NCBI RefSeq assembly: GCF_900187505.1
Contig: NZ_FYDL01000004.1
Coordinates: 319,359 to 383,358 of the forward strand
Direction: 5' to 3'
DNA: 64,000 bases
Origin: Pseudomonas sp. Irchel s3h17
Lineage (GTDB): Bacteria > Pseudomonadota > Gammaproteobacteria > Pseudomonadales > Pseudomonadaceae
Below the pieces are notes generated by a model. That model was not told the DNA's origin, did not search any database, and saw only the letters and a program-made list of their open reading frames with translations. Shown piece after piece: positions 60,518-64,000 of the stretch (positions are counted from its first letter, which is position 1; each line of letters opens with the position of its first letter). The position numbers were made by a program, and so were the translations under genes.

Positions 60518-61132
60518 TCAGTAACCCACCGTAAATCTCTGCCGGGAATAGGCGTGTTTCTCCACTTCATCGAGCATCGCAATCGCATAGTCGGCGAAAG
60601 TTATCCAGCTCTTGCCTTCAACACTCACCAGCAAGTCATCCTGGCCGATACGAAAAGTCCCGGTGCGCTCGCCTTCAACGAACAGCGCGGACGGTGAGAG
60701 GAAGGTCCAGTCCAGCTCCTGCTCCTGGCGCAAGGTGTCGAGGAATACCGCGCCGGCACTGGCCTCGGCCTTGTACTCAGCCGGAAAGTCCGGGCTATCG
60801 ATGACCCGGGTGCCGGTTGGCAGCAGCAGCGAGCCGGCGCCACCGACCACCAGCAGGCGCTTGACCCCGGCTTGCTTCACCGGATCGATGATGGCGCTGG
60901 AGGGGATGGTCGCGAAGTGTGCGGCGCTGATCACCAGGTCATGGCCAGCCACTGCCGCTTGCAAGGCAGCGGCATCGAGAACGTCCACGTTCTTGCTCAC
61001 CACTCCAGGGCGCGGGCTGAGTTTCGAGGTGTCGCGGGCGATGGCGGTGATGCTGTGACCACGACGCAGGGCCTCTTCCAGCAGCTGGCTGCCGGCACGA
61101 CCGGTGGCACCAATGATTGCGATCTTGCTCAT
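60518..61132 (-). CDS. NAD(P)-binding oxidoreductase (YwnB-like, atypical SDR)
   Basis: A 204-residue protein with the N-terminal nucleotide-binding motif IGATGRAGSQLLEEALRRGH and a later VGGAGSLLL strand-turn. No YxxxK catalytic pair in the classical place, which is usual for atypical SDR members acting as NAD(P)H sensors or flavin/quinone reductases. Start MSKIAIIGATG at 61132; the frame is open 18 codons upstream. Substrate unknown. Confidence 0.85.
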   Translation of the reverse strand: MSKIAIIGATGRAGSQLLEEALRRGHSITAIARDTSKLSPRPGVVSKNVDVLDAAALQAAVAGHDLVISAAHFATIPSSAIIDPVKQAGVKRLLVVGGAGSLLLPTGTRVIDSPDFPAEYKAEASAGAVFLDTLRQEQELDWTFLSPSALFVEGERTGTFRIGQDDLLVSVEGKSWITFADYAIAMLDEVEKHAYSRQRFTVGY

Positions 61133-61228
61133 GAACAGTACTCCAAGTTCGGGTGTGACGCAGCGCGTCACTGGCGGCATTCCCACGCGAGCGTGGGAAC
61201 GATCATTCAGTTACTCGGTGAACACGAG

Positions 61229-62113
61229 TTACCACTTCATTTCGCCCTTGGCGACTTTGGCACTCAGCTCCAGGGAGCTTTCTTCGCCCAGGGTCGGGTA
61301 ACGTTTTTTCATGGCGCCGATCAGCTCGGCGGAATCCTTGGCGTTGGCTGTTTCTTCATCGAATGCCTTGATGTAGTCGGCGGTGAAATGCACGGCTGCC
61401 AGCGACCGGGCGCTGTCACCCAGGTAGTGGCCGGGAACGACAGTCTCGGGTTTCAGGCGCTCAATAGTGTTCAGGGTCGTCAGCCAATCCGCATGGGACT
61501 GTGAGGTTTGCGTATCGGCCATCCACACGTGGATGTTGTCTGCCACCACCACGCCGCCAACCACGGCCTTGATCGACGGGATCCAGACAAAACTGCGATC
61601 CGGTTGCTGGCCGTCCAGGCCGATGATCTCCAGTGGCTTGCCTTCCAGGATCAGGCTATCGCCCTTGAGCACACCCGGGACGATGGTTCTGGCCGGTACG
61701 TCAGCGCCCATTTTCGGCCCCCAGAACGCAACCTTGCCGGCAACGGTTGCCTTGATGTGATCGACCGTAGGCTGCGACGCCAGCACCTTGGCCTTGGGAA
61801 ACGCCGCGGTAATCGTGTCCAGGCCAAAGTAGTAGTCCGGGTCGCCATGGCTGATGTAAATGGTGGTCAGTTGCTTGCCGCTGGCGCGGATTTTTTCCAC
61901 CACTTGCTCGGCCTGGGATTGACCAAACTGTGCGTCCACCAGAATCGCTTCGCGCTCACCGCTGACCAGTACCGAGGTCACCGGGAAAATCGCGGCGGTA
62001 CCTGGGTTGTAGACATCCAGGGTCAACGCGGGCGTGGCGGCGGCCGCATGAGCCAAGAAACCCAGGGTGGCGGTGGCGAGTAAAAGACGCTTGAGCGAAG
62101 TGAAGCCGATCAT
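61229..62113 (-). CDS. Exported MBL-fold hydrolase with altered metal motif
   Basis: A 294-residue precursor with a signal peptide (residues 1-26, ending AHAAAA). It has a metallo-beta-lactamase fold layout: ILVDAQFGQSQAEQ, IYISHGDPDYYFGL, VVADNIHVW and VVPGHYLG. The canonical HxHxDH is replaced by SHGDPDYYFG, so only some metal ligands remain; later His in VVPGHY is kept. A periplasmic hydrolase of unknown substrate. Divergent from a LysR gene, which likely controls it. Confidence 0.85.
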   Translation of the reverse strand: MIGFTSLKRLLLATATLGFLAHAAAATPALTLDVYNPGTAAIFPVTSVLVSGEREAILVDAQFGQSQAEQVVEKIRASGKQLTTIYISHGDPDYYFGLDTITAAFPKAKVLASQPTVDHIKATVAGKVAFWGPKMGADVPARTIVPGVLKGDSLILEGKPLEIIGLDGQQPDRSFVWIPSIKAVVGGVVVADNIHVWMADTQTSQSHADWLTTLNTIERLKPETVVPGHYLGDSARSLAAVHFTADYIKAFDEETANAKDSAELIGAMKKRYPTLGEESSLELSAKVAKGEMKW

Positions 62114-62228
62114 GGTGGTGCTCCGTGTTCCGTTGGCCGTATCTGGCGATGGGACAGAGCTTAGTTGCCTGACTCAGTACAAAAAATGCGATGCTTGGAC
62201 ATAGTTTGTTTCTGAAAGCGGGCAAATC

Positions 62229-63134
62229 ATGGATCGTCTTCAAGCAATGCGGGTATTCGTCACGGTGGTCGACCTGGGCAGCCAGTCGGCCGCGGCGGAT
62301 CATCTGGACCTGTCACGCCCGGTGGTCTCGCGCTACCTGGCGGAACTGGAAGACTGGGTCGGTGCGCGGTTGATGCACCGCACCACGCGCAAACTGAGCC
62401 TGACCGCTGCCGGCAGCGAAATCCTGCCGCGTTGTCGGCAGATGCTCGACTTGTCGAGCGACATGCAGGCCGTGGTGAGCGAACCGGACGATACGCCACG
62501 GGGCTTGCTGCGGATCAGCGTCAGCACCTCCTTCGGCCAGGCGCAACTGGCCGACGCCGTGGCCGCCTACGTCAAGCGCTTTCCCGGTGTCAGCATTGAC
62601 CTGCAGATGCTCGACCGCACGGTGAACCTGGTGGACGAGCGCATCGACCTGGCGATCCGCACCAGCAACGACCTGGACCCGAACCTGATCGCCCGGCGCC
62701 TGACCGTCTGCCGCTCGGTGATCTGTGCCTCCCCCGCTTACCTGCGCGAACACCCGACACCCCTGCGGGTGGAAGACCTGCGCCTGCACAATTGCCTGAC
62801 CCACTCCTACTTCGGCAAAAGCCTCTGGCATTTCGAACAGGATGGCGAGCAGGTCTCGGTACCGGTGCAAGGCAACATCAGCGCCAACGAAGCCAGCACC
62901 TTGCTGCGTGCGGCCATGGCTGGTGCCGGGGTGGCGATGCTGCCGAGCTATCAGGCCTACGTGCACATTCACAGCGGCGAACTGGTGCGCCTGCTGCCCC
63001 ATGCCGAGCCCCGGCAGATGAACATGTATGCGGTCTATGCATCACGCAAACACATGCCGGCGGCGTTGCGCAGCATGCTGGATTTCCTGGTGGCGCGGTT
63101 CCCGGAAATTCCGCAATGGGACGCGAACCTGTAG
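62229..63134 (+). CDS. LysR family transcriptional regulator
   Basis: A 301-residue regulator. The HTH is FVTVVDLGSQSAAADHLDLS, then RPVVSRYLAELEDWVGARLM; the effector domain has VDERIDLAIRTSNDLDPNLI and CLTHSYFGKSLWHF. Divergent from the MBL-fold gene with a 115-bp shared promoter region, the usual LysR arrangement. Effector unknown. Confidence 0.92.
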   Translation: MDRLQAMRVFVTVVDLGSQSAAADHLDLSRPVVSRYLAELEDWVGARLMHRTTRKLSLTAAGSEILPRCRQMLDLSSDMQAVVSEPDDTPRGLLRISVSTSFGQAQLADAVAAYVKRFPGVSIDLQMLDRTVNLVDERIDLAIRTSNDLDPNLIARRLTVCRSVICASPAYLREHPTPLRVEDLRLHNCLTHSYFGKSLWHFEQDGEQVSVPVQGNISANEASTLLRAAMAGAGVAMLPSYQAYVHIHSGELVRLLPHAEPRQMNMYAVYASRKHMPAALRSMLDFLVARFPEIPQWDANL

Positions 63135-63272
63135 GTGCTTTGGGCCATGATCGTTTTCGACATCACGGCCCTGAATACCCGGCTACACGCGAGGGCCGCT
63201 TGCATGGCAAGTCCCTGCGCCTGACCTATGCTGACAGTAATACCCACGGGTATTCGTTCAGAGGTCAACGCC

Positions 63273-63449
63273 ATGAACATCAGAACAAGAAGATACCTCG
63301 CCATTTTCATTACCTGCACCGCCACCCTGGCGTTGTATGGCACCGCTGCCTACCGGGTCGAGCAAGCCCGACAACAACCCAGGGTCACCGCCAGCTGTAG
63401 TGTCGACCAGTGCATTCCACACAACGCAACCCTGAACTCCCTCAGGTAA
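63273..63449 (+). CDS. Small membrane-anchored peptide, unknown function
   Basis: A 58-residue protein: MNIRTRRYLAIFITCTATLA then LYGTAAYRVEQARQQ, with one hydrophobic helix (about residues 8-25) after a basic start (inside-positive), and a short tail with two cysteines (SCSVDQC). Ribosome site AGGTC precedes the ATG. Convergent with the AraC gene, 9 bp apart. No family recognised. Confidence 0.5.
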   Translation: MNIRTRRYLAIFITCTATLALYGTAAYRVEQARQQPRVTASCSVDQCIPHNATLNSLR

Positions 63450-63458
63450 CGGACCGTC

Positions 63459-64000
63459 TCAGTCGTCGCTGCCCTGATCGGACTTCAAGCCATCGCGAAA
63501 TGCCTTGGGCGAGATCCCGACACGCCGCCGGAACAGCCGCGTGAAGTTGGTCGGATCGGAAAAGCCCAGCCAATCGGACATCTCATAGATGGTCATGCTG
63601 GTGTAGGTCAACAAACGCTTGGCCTCCAGCAACTGGCGCTCGTGCATGATCTGCAGCGCCGGCTGCCCCGCCAGCTCGCGGCACGTGCCATTGAGATGGG
63701 ACACGGAGATCCCCAGCCGGTGCGCCAGGTCCTCGACCTTGATGTGCTGCCGATAGTTTTCTTCCACCAGCTGAATGTACCCATTGAGGTACTCCCGCGC
63801 GCGCTGGGGCCGCTGGTTGGCCGCTCGGCGCTGGATCACCTGTCGGCTGACCCACACCATGATGACGCTGACCAGCGAATGCATGAGCATTTCACGCGCC
63901 GGTTGATGCCCGGTGTACTCATTCTGCAAGGCACTGAACAGGCTGTTCAGGTAATCGGCTTCGCCACCGGCGGGGTAGCTGGCGGCCTGCGCCAAGGCAT
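63459..64000 (-). CDS. AraC family regulator, C-terminal part (cut by window edge)
   Basis: At least 180 residues open to the right edge. Two HTH motifs, VEDLAHRLGISVSHLNGTCR and MSDWLGFSDPTNFTRLFRRR, end in VGISPKAFRDG. The upstream part holds the end of a sensing domain. The ligand domain and start lie outside the window. Confidence 0.9.
   Translation of the reverse strand, partial: ALAQAASYPAGGEADYLNSLFSALQNEYTGHQPAREMLMHSLVSVIMVWVSRQVIQRRAANQRPQRAREYLNGYIQLVEENYRQHIKVEDLAHRLGISVSHLNGTCRELAGQPALQIMHERQLLEAKRLLTYTSMTIYEMSDWLGFSDPTNFTRLFRRRVGISPKAFRDGLKSDQGSDD

Overview
The window is a chromosomal segment from a Pseudomonas of the fluorescens type. The evidence is high G+C coding sequence throughout, a signature Pseudomonas gene (mvaT), gene blocks in the order I remember from P. 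aeruginosa (ybgC-ruvBAC-yebC-aspS; cold-shock-slyX-HIT-oprD; nudix/thiE-GST-argJ-secA-dciA; purU-mvaT-sbcB-PilZ-pykA; enoyl-CoA hydratase-ferredoxin reductase-diguanylate cyclase-fumarase), and many REP/REPIN palindromes of the GTGGGAGC/GTGGCGAG family. Comparisons with other genomes are from memory; no search was run. No tRNA, rRNA, CRISPR array, insertion sequence or prophage was recognised.

Left part (1-25 kb). It opens with the start of ybgC, the Holliday-junction genes ruvB, ruvA and ruvC, yebC, aspS and an FmdB-type zinc ribbon. A decayed stretch follows, holding a small ribbon-helix-helix gene and a dps pseudogene with three in-frame stops, a frameshift and loss of the ferroxidase-histidine region. 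Then come a membrane-anchored cold-shock protein, slyX, a HIT protein, an OprD porin, an MscS channel, yajQ, panE, an orphan histidine kinase, a cobalamin adenosyltransferase, a MutT-ThiE fusion, a GST, argJ, secA and the helicase loader dciA.

Middle (25-45 kb). A HerA/YjgR ATPase and an amino-acid-type dCache chemoreceptor precede purU, mvaT, sbcB, a PilZ protein, a lipoprotein and pykA. A delta-60 repeat protein sits between pykA and the enoyl-CoA hydratase/reductase/diguanylate cyclase operon. After fumarase comes a complete 2-oxoglutarate uptake module: a DctB/MifS-like kinase, an NtrC-type regulator and a KgtP-like permease, with a sigma-54 promoter and two matching 18-bp palindromes upstream of the permease.

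Right part (45-64 kb), more accessory. It contains a small exported protein built from a DG[FY][DE]RTG repeat, a flavin reductase, a monooxygenase-like protein, an AraC regulator and a four-copy tandem REPIN array. Next is a guanidino/arginine catabolic locus: ABC importer, aldehyde dehydrogenase, a 2-ketoarginine decarboxylase-like ThDP enzyme and a LysR regulator. Two almost identical 51-bp sequences lie upstream of its two leftward operons. Beyond it is a YaxAB/XaxAB-type binary pore-forming toxin pair in more A+T-rich DNA, with a 212-bp REPIN-centred palindrome upstream. The window ends with an NAD(P)-binding protein, a divergent MBL-fold/LysR pair, a small membrane peptide and the C-terminal part of an AraC regulator.
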